Shown here: positions 1 through 8,441 of the stretch, in pieces
Numbering within the stretch: position 1 is the first letter of the stretch
Layout of the letters: every line of letters begins with the position of its first letter
Source of the DNA: CAZQFV01 sp964592645
GTDB taxonomy: Bacteria; Chloroflexota; Chloroflexia; DTKN01
DNA: 64,000 bases
Direction of reading: 5' to 3'
Assembly: GCA_964592645.1 (NCBI GenBank)
Contig: CAZQFV010000001.1
Span: forward strand, 186,001-250,000
The notes under the pieces: generated by a model
What the model was told of the DNA's origin: nothing
The model's database searches: none
The model's input: the letters and a program-made list of their open reading frames with translations, nothing else
Program-made: the position numbers and the translations under genes

Positions 1-2358
1 GTGCGCTTTCCGCTGCGGGGGCGGCCGGGCGAAGCGCTCCTCGTCTGGACGACGACCCCCTGGACGCTGCCGGCTAACGTTGCCGCGGCGGTGGGGGCAG
101 ACCTGGTCTATCTGCGCGTGCGCCAGGGGGAGGAGGTCCTCTACCTGGCCGAAGCAGCCCTTGGGCTGCTTCAGGGTCCCTATGAGGTGTTGGGGCGGTT
201 GCCCGGCGCCGCCCTGGCCGGCTGGACCTACGACAGCCCGTTTGACGACCTGGAGGCAGCTTCCCGCCCCGGCGGGGATGCCGTGCCGGCGCACCGGGCC
301 GGCACAGGCAGCGCCGTCCAGTCGCACCGCGTCCTGGCCTGGGACCAGGTGTCGGCCGAGGAGGGCAGCGGCATCGTGCACATCGCTCCCGGCTGCGGGG
401 AAGAAGACTATCACCTGGGGCAGGCCGAGGATCTGCCGGTGCTGGCGCCGCTGGACGAGTTCGGGGTCTTTCTGCCGGGTTACGGCCCCTTCAGCGGCCG
501 GCCGGCCGGCGAGGTCTCTCGCGCTGTCCTGGAGTCCCTGGGCGAGCGCGGCCTGCTCTACCACCAGGCCCCCTACACCCACCGCTACCCGGTCTGCTGG
601 CGCTGCGGCACGGAGCTGCTCTTTCGCCTGGTGGAGGAGTGGTTCATCGCCATGGACGAGCTGCGGGCCCCGCTGATGGCGGCGGCGCGCTCGGCGCGCT
701 GGATCCCGCCCTTTGGGTTGGAACGCGAGCTGGATTGGCTGCGCCATATGCGCGACTGGATGATCTCCAAGAAACGCTACTGGGGCCTGGCCTTGCCGAT
801 CTGGAAGTGCGCATCCTGCGGCCATTTCGAGGTCCTCGGTGGACGCGAGGAACTCCAGGCGCGCGCGGTGGTGGGGTGGGAGACCTTTGCCGGCCACACC
901 CCGCACCGCCCATGGGTCGATGCGGTCCAGATCGCCTGCCCGTGGTGCGGGGCGCTCGCCGGCCGCATCCCCGACGTGGGCAACCCCTGGCTCGACGCCG
1001 GCATCGTCTCCCTGGTGACCCTGGGGTACTGGCGCGACCGCAAGGAGTGGGCGCGGTGGTTCCCCGCCGATTTTATCACCGAGTGCTTCCCCGGCCAGTT
1101 CCGCAACTGGTTCTACGCCCTGCTGGCGATGAGCACGGCCATGGAGGGCCGGGCCCCCTTCCGGGTTTGCCTGGGGCACGCCCTGGTGAAAGACCGCCGC
1201 GGCGCGGAGATGCACGCCAGTCTGGGCAACGCCGTGGATTTCGACCAGGCCATGGAGCGGCTGGGGGCCGACGCCGTGCGCTGGCTCTACCTGGCGCAGA
1301 ACCCGGCCGTGGACGTGAACTTCTCCGACGAGCTGGCCGACGAGGCGCGCAAAAAGTTCCTGACGCTGTGGAACACCTACTCCTTCTTTGTCCTCTATGC
1401 CAACCTGGACCGCTGGACGCCCGGCCGCCGATCGCCAATCGAGAGCCGCCCATCGTTGGACCGCTGGGCCCTTTCCCGCCTGCACGCCACGACCGCCGAG
1501 GTGCGCGCCGCGCTGGACGACTACGACACCCCGCGGGCGACGCGGGCGCTAGAGTCCTTCATCGACGACCTTTCCACCTGGTACGTGCGGCGCAGCCGCC
1601 GGCGCTTCTGGCGCTCCGGCGACGACGCCGACAAGGAGGCCGCCTACACCACCCTTCACACCTGCCTGGCGACGATGAGCCGGCTGCTGGCGCCGCTCGT
1701 CCCCTTTTTGGCCGAGGCGCTCTACCAGAACCTGGTGCGCGCCCACGACCCGCAGGCCCCGCTGAGCGTGCACCTGGACACATTCCCCGAGGCCGGCCCG
1801 GTGGACGAGGCCCTGCTGCGGGAGATGGCCCAGGTGCAGGAGGCGGTCTCGCTGGGGCGGGCGGCGCGGCGGGCGGCCGGCCGCAAGGTGCGCCAGCCGC
1901 TGGCCGCGGCCTGGGTGCGCGGCCTGGATGCGGAGGTCCTGGCGCGCCACGGCGAGCACCTCCTGGAGGAGGTCAACGTCAAGGCGCTGCGCCCGGCCGC
2001 GCCGGGCGAGGAGCCGCCCCCCGGCTGGGCGGTGTCCGGAGAGGGGCCGCTGCAGGTAGCGCTGGATGTCCAGGTGACCGAGGCCCTGCGGCGCGAAGGG
2101 CTGGCCCGCGAGTTGGTGCGACATATCCAGGAGGCGCGCAAGGCGGCCGGCCTGGCGGTGGCCGACCGTGTGGCCGTCACCGTCCAGGTGGGCGATGGAC
2201 CGCTGGCGATGGCCCTGCGGGAGCACCACGACGCGATCGCCGCCGAGGTGCTGGCGGTGCACCTGGAACGGGGCACTCCCCCGGCGGGGGCCTGGCGGGC
2301 CGAGATCAAGGTCGAGGGCACGCCGGTGGTGGTGGGGGTGGAGCGGGTCCCTTCATAA
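1..2358 (+). CDS. ileS: Isoleucine--tRNA ligase, 3' part (5' end outside window)
   Basis: Cytoplasmic class I aminoacyl-tRNA synthetase that charges tRNA-Ile. The window opens inside the CP1 editing domain (WTTTPWTLPAN), so the N-terminal Rossmann half with the HIGH motif is missing and the GTG at base 1 is not the start. Visible in order: rest of the editing domain, the catalytic-core segment ISKKRYWGLALPIW, a zinc-ribbon-like insertion with CASC and CPWC pairs, a KMSKS-region loop, the anticodon-binding helices (SRLHATTAEVRAALDDYDT), and a C-terminal DUF5915-like domain (ALRREGLARELVRHIQEARK). The C-terminal domain points to the IleRS type lacking the C-terminal zinc finger. The KMSKS loop reads EMHASLGN and has lost both lysines, which is unusual. 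The ridA promoter follows closely downstream. Confidence 0.93.
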   Translation: MRFPLRGRPGEALLVWTTTPWTLPANVAAAVGADLVYLRVRQGEEVLYLAEAALGLLQGPYEVLGRLPGAALAGWTYDSPFDDLEAASRPGGDAVPAHRAGTGSAVQSHRVLAWDQVSAEEGSGIVHIAPGCGEEDYHLGQAEDLPVLAPLDEFGVFLPGYGPFSGRPAGEVSRAVLESLGERGLLYHQAPYTHRYPVCWRCGTELLFRLVEEWFIAMDELRAPLMAAARSARWIPPFGLERELDWLRHMRDWMISKKRYWGLALPIWKCASCGHFEVLGGREELQARAVVGWETFAGHTPHRPWVDAVQIACPWCGALAGRIPDVGNPWLDAGIVSLVTLGYWRDRKEWARWFPADFITECFPGQFRNWFYALLAMSTAMEGRAPFRVCLGHALVKDRRGAEMHASLGNAVDFDQAMERLGADAVRWLYLAQNPAVDVNFSDELADEARKKFLTLWNTYSFFVLYANLDRWTPGRRSPIESRPSLDRWALSRLHATTAEVRAALDDYDTPRATRALESFIDDLSTWYVRRSRRRFWRSGDDADKEAAYTTLHTCLATMSRLLAPLVPFLAEALYQNLVRAHDPQAPLSVHLDTFPEAGPVDEALLREMAQVQEAVSLGRAARRAAGRKVRQPLAAAWVRGLDAEVLARHGEHLLEEVNVKALRPAAPGEEPPPGWAVSGEGPLQVALDVQVTEALRREGLARELVRHIQEARKAAGLAVADRVAVTVQVGDGPLAMALREHHDAIAAEVLAVHLERGTPPAGAWRAEIKVEGTPVVVGVERVPS

Positions 2359-2365
2359 GCCAGAT

Positions 2366-2395
2366 TTGACTCCGCGGAGCCGGCGGTGGTACAAT
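2366..2395 (+). promoter_or_regulatory. Promoter for the RidA gene
   Basis: TTGACT (2366-2371), an 18 bp spacer, then TACAAT (2390-2395) preceded by TGG (extended -10). It lies just after the ileS stop and 50 bp before the RidA start. Confidence 0.65.
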
Positions 2396-2445
2396 GAGGC
2401 CCGGTTCGACGGACACTACGGCTGATGATCAGGAGGAATTCGAAG

Positions 2446-2826
2446 ATGGCCCGCGAAACGGTGAACAGTGCCCAGGCTCCCAAGGCGGTCGGCCCCTATG
2501 CCCACGCGGTTTGGGCGGGGGATCTGCTCTATCTGTCCGGCCAGGTGCCGATCGACCCGGCTACCGGCAAGCTGGTGGAAGGGGGGGTGGCCGCCCAGAC
2601 CCGGCAGGTCCTGGATAACCTGGAGGCCGTGCTCCGGACTGCCGGGCTGACCATGGAGCATGTCGTAAAATGCAACATCTTTTTGACCTCCATGGCCGAC
2701 TTCCCCACCGTGAACGAGATCTATCAGGCCCGCTTTCAGCCTCCCTACCCGGCGCGTTCGACCGTGGCGGTCGCGGGATTGCCCCTGAACGCCGCGATCG
2801 AGATCGAGCTGGTTGCCCGCAGGTGA
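2446..2826 (+). CDS. RidA family protein (enamine/imine deaminase)
   Basis: A 126-residue protein of the RidA/YjgF/UK114 family, which hydrolyses reactive 2-aminoacrylate and related imines to ketoacids and ammonia and so protects PLP enzymes. Family features seen: APKAVGPYAHAV at the N terminus, LYLSGQVPID, NLEAVLRTAGLTMEHVVK, and PARSTVAVAGLP, which carries the arginine that binds the substrate carboxylate. An earlier in-frame ATG exists at 2425. The start at 2446 is chosen because AGGAGG (2431-2436) sits 9 nt before it and its N terminus fits the family length. It appears to be transcribed from its own promoter. The members of the family vary in substrate, so the exact one is unknown. Confidence 0.92.
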   Translation: MARETVNSAQAPKAVGPYAHAVWAGDLLYLSGQVPIDPATGKLVEGGVAAQTRQVLDNLEAVLRTAGLTMEHVVKCNIFLTSMADFPTVNEIYQARFQPPYPARSTVAVAGLPLNAAIEIELVARR

Positions 2827-2859
2827 GGGGAAGCGCTCCATACCAGGAAGGCGGTGGAG

Positions 2860-3495
2860 ATGTCCGAGCAGCGTGCCCTACCCGAAGAGTTCCTACGCTG
2901 GATCTACCACGGGCGGTCCCAGTTGATCCGCCGGCAGGCGGAGGGCGAGGAGGTGCCGGCGCACGAGATCTTCCTGGGCTTTACGCGCCACAGCCCGGCG
3001 GTCGTCTCCTGGGGGCCGGCCGGCCTCAATGCCTCGATCAAGGGGGTGGGCTTTGTCCCCAGGCCGGAGTATGTGCAGGAAACGCTCGACGCCTACCTGG
3101 AGCACGTCCGCCGCGGCTGGCGGGAGGGCTACAGCCAGGAGGGGCTGCAACTGCTGATGCGCTTCCTCTACGGCCCGGGCTGCGCCGAGCGGCTCGACTT
3201 TACGCGGCTGAGCTCGCTGGAGCTGGCCCGCGACCACTCCTGGACCAACTACCGGGCCAACCCCACGGCGACGCTGCTCTTCTACCAGCCGCCGGCCGTC
3301 TCCTACGAGGTCCGTGGGAGCGTCGAGATCCATGAGGCGGGCAGCATCTATCATACCCTGGTCAACGCCCAGCACGATGTCTATCACCGGCCCCACGAGG
3401 AGGCCTGGCCGGAGCGGCCGGCCTATATTTTCACCGTGGAAGAGATCTATGACAACTCGGCCACCCAGAAGGGGTTTGGGCGGCGAATCTACTGA
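2860..3495 (+). CDS. Conserved protein, possibly FMN-binding split-barrel (PPOX-like)
   Basis: A 211-residue soluble protein with no signal peptide. The second half (TLLFYQPPAVSYEVRGSVEI, then NAQHDVYHRP and IFTVEEIYDNSATQKGFGRR) has the strand-rich look of pyridoxamine-phosphate-oxidase-like flavin-binding split barrels. The first half is helical and not recognised. The start at ATG 2860 is preferred over GTG 2854 because AGGAAG at 2845-2850 is better spaced. It begins 33 nt after ridA and is probably cotranscribed with it. The function is unknown; the split-barrel idea is a pattern-level guess that needs a profile search. Confidence 0.7.
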   Translation: MSEQRALPEEFLRWIYHGRSQLIRRQAEGEEVPAHEIFLGFTRHSPAVVSWGPAGLNASIKGVGFVPRPEYVQETLDAYLEHVRRGWREGYSQEGLQLLMRFLYGPGCAERLDFTRLSSLELARDHSWTNYRANPTATLLFYQPPAVSYEVRGSVEIHEAGSIYHTLVNAQHDVYHRPHEEAWPERPAYIFTVEEIYDNSATQKGFGRRIY

Positions 3496-3578
3496 TCCCA
3501 GGCGCCGGGGAGGATCTCGCCGGGGAACCGCCGGGCAAGGGGGGCGACGCCGGCACGCCCGACGCGGCCCCTGTGCAT

Positions 3579-3607
3579 TTGCGTGTCTCCAGAGGGTGTA
3601 GTACAAT
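3579..3607 (+). promoter_or_regulatory. Promoter of the GT-C-like membrane protein, likely leaderless
   Basis: TTGCGT (3579-3584), a 17 bp spacer, then TACAAT (3602-3607). The best start codon (ATG 3615) lies only 7 nt after the -10, so transcription would begin at or next to the start codon. Confidence 0.6.
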
Positions 3608-3614
3608 CTGCCCT

Positions 3615-5684
3615 ATGGACGGCTATGCTGCGCTTCTGGGGTACCGCTGGCGTCGTTTTCATGCTCGCCTGCGCGCCGGCCTGGCTGGTGAGGGCCGCGC
3701 GCTCTGGGCCGGCCTAGGTGACATCTTCCTGGCCGGCCTGCTCCTGCTGACCCTGCTGCTGGCGGCCCTGGCCTTCCAGGCGAACGCCCCTTTCGTCCTG
3801 CCGGTGGGCCGGCAGCCCCCGGACCTGGTCTACCTGGAGGGCGTCTACGACGTGGAAGAGGGGGAAGGGCGGACCTTCCGCTGGACCCGCGAGGAGGCGG
3901 TGCTGCGCGTGCCCGGGTTGGGGCGGGGGCCCTACCGCCTGGACCTGGAGCTGGCGGCGCCGCGCTTTTCTCCGGGCCCCGCGCCGCGCCTGCGCCTGGT
4001 AGTTGGGCCATCGACGTTGTTGGATGCGCCGGTCGGGCCGGCCGGGCAGGTCTATTCCCTACTCCTGCCGCCGGAGGCTCTGCCGGCGGGCAACCTGGAG
4101 CTGCTGCTGCGCAGCGAGGCCTTTACCCCCACCGGGGACCCGCGGGTGTTGGGGGTGGTGCTGCGGCAGGTCGAGTTGCGGCCGGCCGGCGGGCCGGTGT
4201 GGCCGGCCCCCGGGGTGCTGCTCTGGTCGGGGCTGGCGGTGCTGCTGGTGGTACTGCTGGCGCGGCGGCTGGGCTGGTCTCGCTGGGTGGCGTTGGCGGG
4301 GGGGGCTGGGGCCATGCTGGCCCTGGCGGCCGGGCTGGCCTGGGGCCGGCCGCTGCTGGTGCCGGGGCTGCCCTATATCTCCCTGGGGTTGGCCTGCGCC
4401 TGGGGGGCGGTGGTCGTCTTTGAGAGGCCGATGCACCGGCTCTTTTCCTGGGGCGGGGCGGAACTGGGCCGACGTCCGGAGCGGCTGCTCTGGACGGTGG
4501 CGGCCTTTTTCCTGGCGGTGCGGCTGGCCGGCGTGCTGCACCCGGCCCTGGAGACATGGGACCTGTGCTTCCACTACCACCGCCTGGAGTCGGTGCTGCG
4601 CGGGCAGCTCTTTTTCACCATCGTCTCCGGCGAGTGGCGCAGCCAGGAAACGCTATACCTGCCCTCGCTCTACCTGCTGCTGGCGCCGGTGTGGGCCTTT
4701 TTCGGCGGGCGGCTGGTGCCCCTGAAGGTGGCCGAGGTATTGCTGGACAGTTCGGCGGCCGTGCTGACGGCCTACGCGGCCCACCGGCTGCTGGGGCGGG
4801 GGGCCGCGGCCCCGCTGGCGGCGCTGTTCTACCTGGCCCTGCCCTACTCCTACCTGATCTTTTCCTGGGGCATCGTGTCCAACGCCTGGGGCCAGGGGCT
4901 GATGGTTGCGTTCCTGGCTTTGCTCGTCTCGCCGGCCGGCCGCCTGCAGCGCCGGAGCTCCTGGCTGGGGGCGGTCCTCCTGCTCCTGCTGGCCGCGCTC
5001 TCGCATCCGGGAGCGGTGCAGTTGGCCGGGCTGCTTTTGGCGGCGCTGCTTTTGGCGGCGCTGCCGGCCCCGCTGCGGGCCCTGCCCCGGCCGGCCGTCG
5101 GGCGCTGGCTGCTGGCCGGCCTGCTGGCCGTGGCGCTGGCCGTGGCGCTCTATTACTCCTACTTTGCGGCGACGATGTGGCGGTCGCTGCAACAGATGGG
5201 CCAGGGGGCCAACGCCGAGCAGCCGGCCCACGGGGGCATCCTGATCCGCGGCCAGGTGCTGGATGCCGGCCTGGGGCTGCGCGCCGTGGAGGTGACGAGC
5301 TGGCCGGAAGCGGTGGTGGCCGGCGCGCAGGAGCTGGCGGCCGAGGCCCGCGCCTACTTCCACACCGGGCCGCTGCTGCTGGCCGCGGCGGCCCTGGTCG
5401 GCTTGGCCCTGGAGAGGCGGCCCCTGGCCCTGCGGCTGCTGGGCCTGGCCCTGTGGATCGCCCTGGCCTACGCCGTCTTGGGCCTGGCGACGAACCTGTA
5501 TGTGCGCTACATGTACTTCCTGCTGCCCTTTGTCGCCCTCGGCGCGGCCTGGTGGCTGGAGCGGCTGGGCCGGCGCTCCTGGGCCGGCCGGGCCACCGGG
5601 GCGCTGATCGGCGCGGCCCTGGCGTTGTCCGGGTTGGGGTTCTGGGTCCAACACGTGCTCTACTATTCTACGGGCTGCCGCTGA
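3615..5684 (+). CDS. Polytopic membrane protein, GT-C (ArnT/PMT-like) glycosyltransferase candidate
   Basis: A 689-residue membrane protein. A first transmembrane helix (LGDIFLAGLLLLTLLLAALAF, residues about 35-57) is followed by roughly 140 residues of non-membrane, strand-rich sequence, then about ten or more hydrophobic helices separated by short loops. This resembles lipid-linked-sugar-dependent GT-C enzymes that decorate cell-surface molecules from outside the membrane, although I could not place the usual Asp/Glu motif of the first loop with certainty. Two GT2 enzymes follow at once (10 nt, then 87 nt), suggesting a joint role in making and transferring polyprenyl-phosphate sugars. A GTG/ATG further upstream is possible, but ATG 3615 fits the predicted transcription start. 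Confidence 0.72.
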   Translation: MDGYAALLGYRWRRFHARLRAGLAGEGRALWAGLGDIFLAGLLLLTLLLAALAFQANAPFVLPVGRQPPDLVYLEGVYDVEEGEGRTFRWTREEAVLRVPGLGRGPYRLDLELAAPRFSPGPAPRLRLVVGPSTLLDAPVGPAGQVYSLLLPPEALPAGNLELLLRSEAFTPTGDPRVLGVVLRQVELRPAGGPVWPAPGVLLWSGLAVLLVVLLARRLGWSRWVALAGGAGAMLALAAGLAWGRPLLVPGLPYISLGLACAWGAVVVFERPMHRLFSWGGAELGRRPERLLWTVAAFFLAVRLAGVLHPALETWDLCFHYHRLESVLRGQLFFTIVSGEWRSQETLYLPSLYLLLAPVWAFFGGRLVPLKVAEVLLDSSAAVLTAYAAHRLLGRGAAAPLAALFYLALPYSYLIFSWGIVSNAWGQGLMVAFLALLVSPAGRLQRRSSWLGAVLLLLLAALSHPGAVQLAGLLLAALLLAALPAPLRALPRPAVGRWLLAGLLAVALAVALYYSYFAATMWRSLQQMGQGANAEQPAHGGILIRGQVLDAGLGLRAVEVTSWPEAVVAGAQELAAEARAYFHTGPLLLAAAALVGLALERRPLALRLLGLALWIALAYAVLGLATNLYVRYMYFLLPFVALGAAWWLERLGRRSWAGRATGALIGAALALSGLGFWVQHVLYYSTGCR

Positions 5685-5694
5685 GGAAAATGCG

Positions 5695-6408
5695 ATGACT
5701 ACCGAATCGCCCTTTCGCCGCCTGAGCATCGTCATCCCCGTCTATAACGAGCGGGACCGTGTCGGATTGGTTATCGACAAGGTCTGCGCGGCCGATACGT
5801 TGGGGCTGGAAAAAGAGATCATTGTCGTCGACGATGGCTCCACGGACGGCACGCGCCAGGTCCTGGAACGCTACGATGGACAGCCCGGCCTGCGCATCCT
5901 GCTCTTGGAGCGCAACCAGGGCAAGGCGGCGGCCCTGCGCCGCGGCTTTGCCGAGGCTACGGGCGAGATCACCGTCGTCCAGGACGCCGACCTGGAGTAC
6001 GATCCGCAGGACTTTCCGCCCCTCCTGCAGCCGATCTTGGACGGCAAGGCCGATGTGGTCTACGGTTCGCGCTTCCTGGGCGGTCCGCACCGCGTGCTCT
6101 TCTTCTGGCACTATATAGGCAACAAGCTGCTGACCACGCTGTCCAATATGTTCACCAACCTGAACCTGACGGACATGGAGACCGGCTACAAGGTCTTTCG
6201 CACCGCGGTGTTGCGCCGCATCCGGCTGCGCTCGGAGCGTTTTGGCTTCGAACCCGAAATCACGGCCAAGGTCGCCCGCCTGGGCTGCCGCATCTACGAG
6301 ACGCCCATCTCCTATTATGGCCGGACTTATGCGGAGGGTAAAAAGATCAAATGGAGGGATGGGGTGCAGGCGATCTACTGCATTCTGAGATATGCATGGT
6401 GGGACTGA
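5695..6408 (+). CDS. Glycosyltransferase family 2, dolichyl-phosphate mannose synthase-like
   Basis: A 237-residue GT2 enzyme. It has the GT-A fold signatures LSIVIPVYNERDRVG, IIVVDDGSTDGT (nucleotide binding), RNQGKAAALRRGF and VVQDADLEYDP (metal-binding DxD), plus a FGFEPEITAKVARLG segment typical of polyprenyl-phosphate hexose synthases. It probably transfers a sugar from a nucleotide donor to polyprenyl phosphate at the inner face of the membrane. There is no C-terminal membrane domain. It starts 10 nt after the GT-C-like gene with a GAGGAAA-type ribosome binding site, so the two are probably translated from one message. The sugar donor cannot be read from the sequence. Confidence 0.88.
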   Translation: MTTESPFRRLSIVIPVYNERDRVGLVIDKVCAADTLGLEKEIIVVDDGSTDGTRQVLERYDGQPGLRILLLERNQGKAAALRRGFAEATGEITVVQDADLEYDPQDFPPLLQPILDGKADVVYGSRFLGGPHRVLFFWHYIGNKLLTTLSNMFTNLNLTDMETGYKVFRTAVLRRIRLRSERFGFEPEITAKVARLGCRIYETPISYYGRTYAEGKKIKWRDGVQAIYCILRYAWWD

Positions 6409-6411
6409 GAT

Positions 6412-6467
6412 CGTTTTCGGCCCTCGGCTCTCCGGGCAGGAGAGATAGGAGCCGAGGGCCGAAAACG
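6412..6467. repeat. Perfect 19-bp inverted repeat between two GT2 genes
   Basis: Arms 6412-6430 and 6449-6467 are exact reverse complements around an 18-nt centre. There is no T-tract after the stem, so it is not a classical terminator. It resembles the other low-complexity palindromes in this window (for example 25218-25256 and 38973-39007). Confidence 0.85.
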
Positions 6468-6495
6468 GGGGAACCGCACCCGACCGGAGGAAACC

Positions 6496-7233
6496 GTGCC
6501 TGACAAGTTGAGCATCTCCGCTTTCTTTCCCTGCTACAACGACGGCGGCACCATCGCCAGTATGGTCCTGAGCGCCCTGGTGACGCTGCGCCAGATTACC
6601 GACGATTACGAAGTGATCGTCGTCGACGACGCCGGCAAGGACTATGCGCCGCTGATCCTGGACGAACTGGAGCGGCAATACCCCGGCGAGGTGCGGGTGA
6701 TCCGTCACGAGAAAAACCGTGGCTACGGCGGGGCGCTGCGCAGCGGCTTTGCCGCAGCCACCAAGGAGTGGGTCTTTTACACCGACGGCGACGCCCAGTA
6801 CGACCCGCGGGAGATCAAGCAGTTGGTGGCCGGCCTGGGCGAGGGCATCGACGTGGTCAACGGCTACAAGGTCGACCGCTCCGACCCGCTCATCCGCAAG
6901 GTCCTGGGGCGCATCTATCACCACACGGTCAAGCTGCTCTTTGGCTTTCGCCTGCGCGATGTGGACTGCGACTTTCGCCTGATCCGCCGGCGCATCTTTG
7001 ACTGCGTCACCCTGGAATCGAGCCACGGGACGATCTGCCTGGAGATGGTCAAGAAGATGCAGGACTGTGGCTTTCGCTTCGCCGAGGTGCCGGTGCACCA
7101 CTACCATCGGGCTTACGGCCGTTCCCAGTTCTTCAACTTTCGGCGGCTGTGGCGCACCGCGCGCGACCTGGCGGCCCTGTGGTGGAAGCTGGTGGTGCGC
7201 AAGGAGCATCTGCGCAGCGGGGTAGCGAGGTAG
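6496..7233 (+). CDS. Glycosyltransferase family 2
   Basis: A 245-residue GT2 protein of the DPM1-like group: LSISAFFPCYNDGGTI at the N terminus, VIVVDDAGKDY, KNRGYGGALRSGF, FYTDGDAQYDP with the metal-binding DGD, and RDVDCDFRLIRRRIF. No membrane helices are visible. It is a paralogue of the GT2 enzyme just upstream and probably makes a polyprenyl-linked or lipid-linked sugar for the nearby membrane transferase. Translation starts at GTG 6496, with GGAGG at 6486-6490, after a 19-bp palindrome that separates it from the preceding gene. The creatininase-family gene begins 13 nt after its stop. Confidence 0.87.
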   Translation: MPDKLSISAFFPCYNDGGTIASMVLSALVTLRQITDDYEVIVVDDAGKDYAPLILDELERQYPGEVRVIRHEKNRGYGGALRSGFAAATKEWVFYTDGDAQYDPREIKQLVAGLGEGIDVVNGYKVDRSDPLIRKVLGRIYHHTVKLLFGFRLRDVDCDFRLIRRRIFDCVTLESSHGTICLEMVKKMQDCGFRFAEVPVHHYHRAYGRSQFFNFRRLWRTARDLAALWWKLVVRKEHLRSGVAR

Positions 7234-7246
7234 CAAGGAGGCGCGA

Positions 7247-7960
7247 ATGTTGCTGGCAGAACAGACCTGGAAGCAGGTGGCCGCGTACCTGGAGCACGAC
7301 GATCGCATCGTCGTTCCGGTGGGCAGCACGGAACAGCACGGGCTGCGGGCGGTGCTGGGGACGGACCACCTGGTGCCGGCCGGGATCGCGGCCGAGGCCG
7401 GCCGGCGCTCCGGGGTGCTGGTGGCCCCGACGCTGAACTATGGCATGGCCCTGCACCACATGGCCTTTCCCGGGACCATCGCCCTGCGGCCGAGCACGCT
7501 GCAGCGGGTGGTCTACGACCTCCTGGCCTCCCTCTCCCAACACGGCTTCCGCCGTATCCTGATCCTGAACGGCCACGGGGGCAATACCCCTTCGCTGCAA
7601 GCCGCGGTGGCCGAGGTCAACGATGTCTACCGCGAACTGCGCGTCAAGGTGCGCGCCTGGTGGGAGCTTGCGGGCGTCCAGGCGGTGCTGGACGAGGCCT
7701 TTGGCGAGAAGGAGGGCGGCCACGGGACGCCGGGAGAGACCTCGCTGACGATGGCGCTGCACCCGGGGATCGTCTCCGACGCGCCGGTGGAGGTGCGGCC
7801 GGCCGCCCCGCCGCAGGTCTGGCTCAACGCCCCGGCCTGGGCCGAGCACTACCCGACCGGTTCGGGCAACGCCGACGCCAACCTGGCCACGGCCGAGTGG
7901 GGGCAGAAGCTGCTCCGGGCGTCCGTCAGGGCGCTGTTGGCGGAACTGGAGGACTGGTAG
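7247..7960 (+). CDS. Creatininase family amidohydrolase
   Basis: A 237-residue metal-dependent amidohydrolase of the creatininase/FAPy-deformylase/MftE family. Candidate metal ligands are E29 and H31 in GSTEQHG, D40 in LGTDHL, H110 in LNGHGGN and E164 in GGHGTPGETS. The family opens amide bonds in small ring or formamide substrates. The substrate here is not evident, and the NGHGGN form matches the broader family rather than true creatininase. AAGGAGG precedes the ATG at a good distance. The gene closely follows the GT2 genes, and its 3' end overlaps by 35 bp the tail of the convergent acyltransferase gene. Confidence 0.88.
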   Translation: MLLAEQTWKQVAAYLEHDDRIVVPVGSTEQHGLRAVLGTDHLVPAGIAAEAGRRSGVLVAPTLNYGMALHHMAFPGTIALRPSTLQRVVYDLLASLSQHGFRRILILNGHGGNTPSLQAAVAEVNDVYRELRVKVRAWWELAGVQAVLDEAFGEKEGGHGTPGETSLTMALHPGIVSDAPVEVRPAAPPQVWLNAPAWAEHYPTGSGNADANLATAEWGQKLLRASVRALLAELEDW

Positions 7961-8438
7961 CCCCCGGCTTCTCCAGGATGCGCAAGAGGTGCGGGCGGTT
8001 GTAGCGCTGGACGACGATGCACGGCAGGTTCATCGCCAGGGCGTAGAGCACCATCGCCAGCCCCAGGAGGGGCGGGTTCCAGAGGAAAAAGAGGGTAGAG
8101 GAGAGTAGCGCCAGCCAGTGCGTCAGCTCGGCCCGGCAGGTTTCCTTCACCCAACGCTCCAGGTGCGCCCGCTGCCGCGAGGCGACGCGCTTCATCGAAA
8201 AGCCCTGGAATACGGTGCCCCCGGATGGGAGAAGGTCCTTCCACCGCTTGACCCGCAGGAGCCGATCGTAGATCGCGCCCTCCCCTTCCCACCTCCGGGC
8301 CTGGAAAAGCCATCGCCCGGCATCTAGCGTGGATAGTGGCAGGCGTAGGGCAAAGAAGGCAATCGCCGGCTGGATGATCGCCCAGGCGATGCTATCCAAC
8401 AGGATCGTCCAGCCGATCGGCAGCGCGATCAACGGCAA
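7926..8438 (-). CDS. CrtO-like acyltransferase (glycosyl-diaponeurosporenoate acyltransferase family)
   Basis: A 170-residue membrane-associated protein resembling staphylococcal CrtO, which acylates the sugar of glycosyl-4,4'-diaponeurosporenoate in staphyloxanthin synthesis. Visible: an N-terminal hydrophobic segment, RWEGEGAIYDRLLRVKRWKD, and two more hydrophobic helices ending in NLPCIVVQRYNRPHL. The start is TTG 8438, supported by GGAGG lying within the last codons of the upstream CrtQ-like gene. The genes are 3 nt apart and presumably cotranslated. The 3' end overlaps the creatininase gene by 35 bp. Substrate identity is inferred only from the CrtQ-CrtO pairing. Confidence 0.75.
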   Translation of the reverse strand: MPLIALPIGWTILLDSIAWAIIQPAIAFFALRLPLSTLDAGRWLFQARRWEGEGAIYDRLLRVKRWKDLLPSGGTVFQGFSMKRVASRQRAHLERWVKETCRAELTHWLALLSSTLFFLWNPPLLGLAMVLYALAMNLPCIVVQRYNRPHLLRILEKPGATSPPVPPTAP

Positions 8439-8441
8439 GGG

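Noticed and set aside
1..3. GTG at the first base as the start of ileS
   Set aside because: The sequence begins inside the editing domain; the catalytic N-terminal half must lie upstream of the window.
6412..6467. Rho-independent terminator
   Set aside because: The stem is perfect but no T-tract follows on either strand, and the next gene seems to belong to the same functional group, so it is listed as a repeat.
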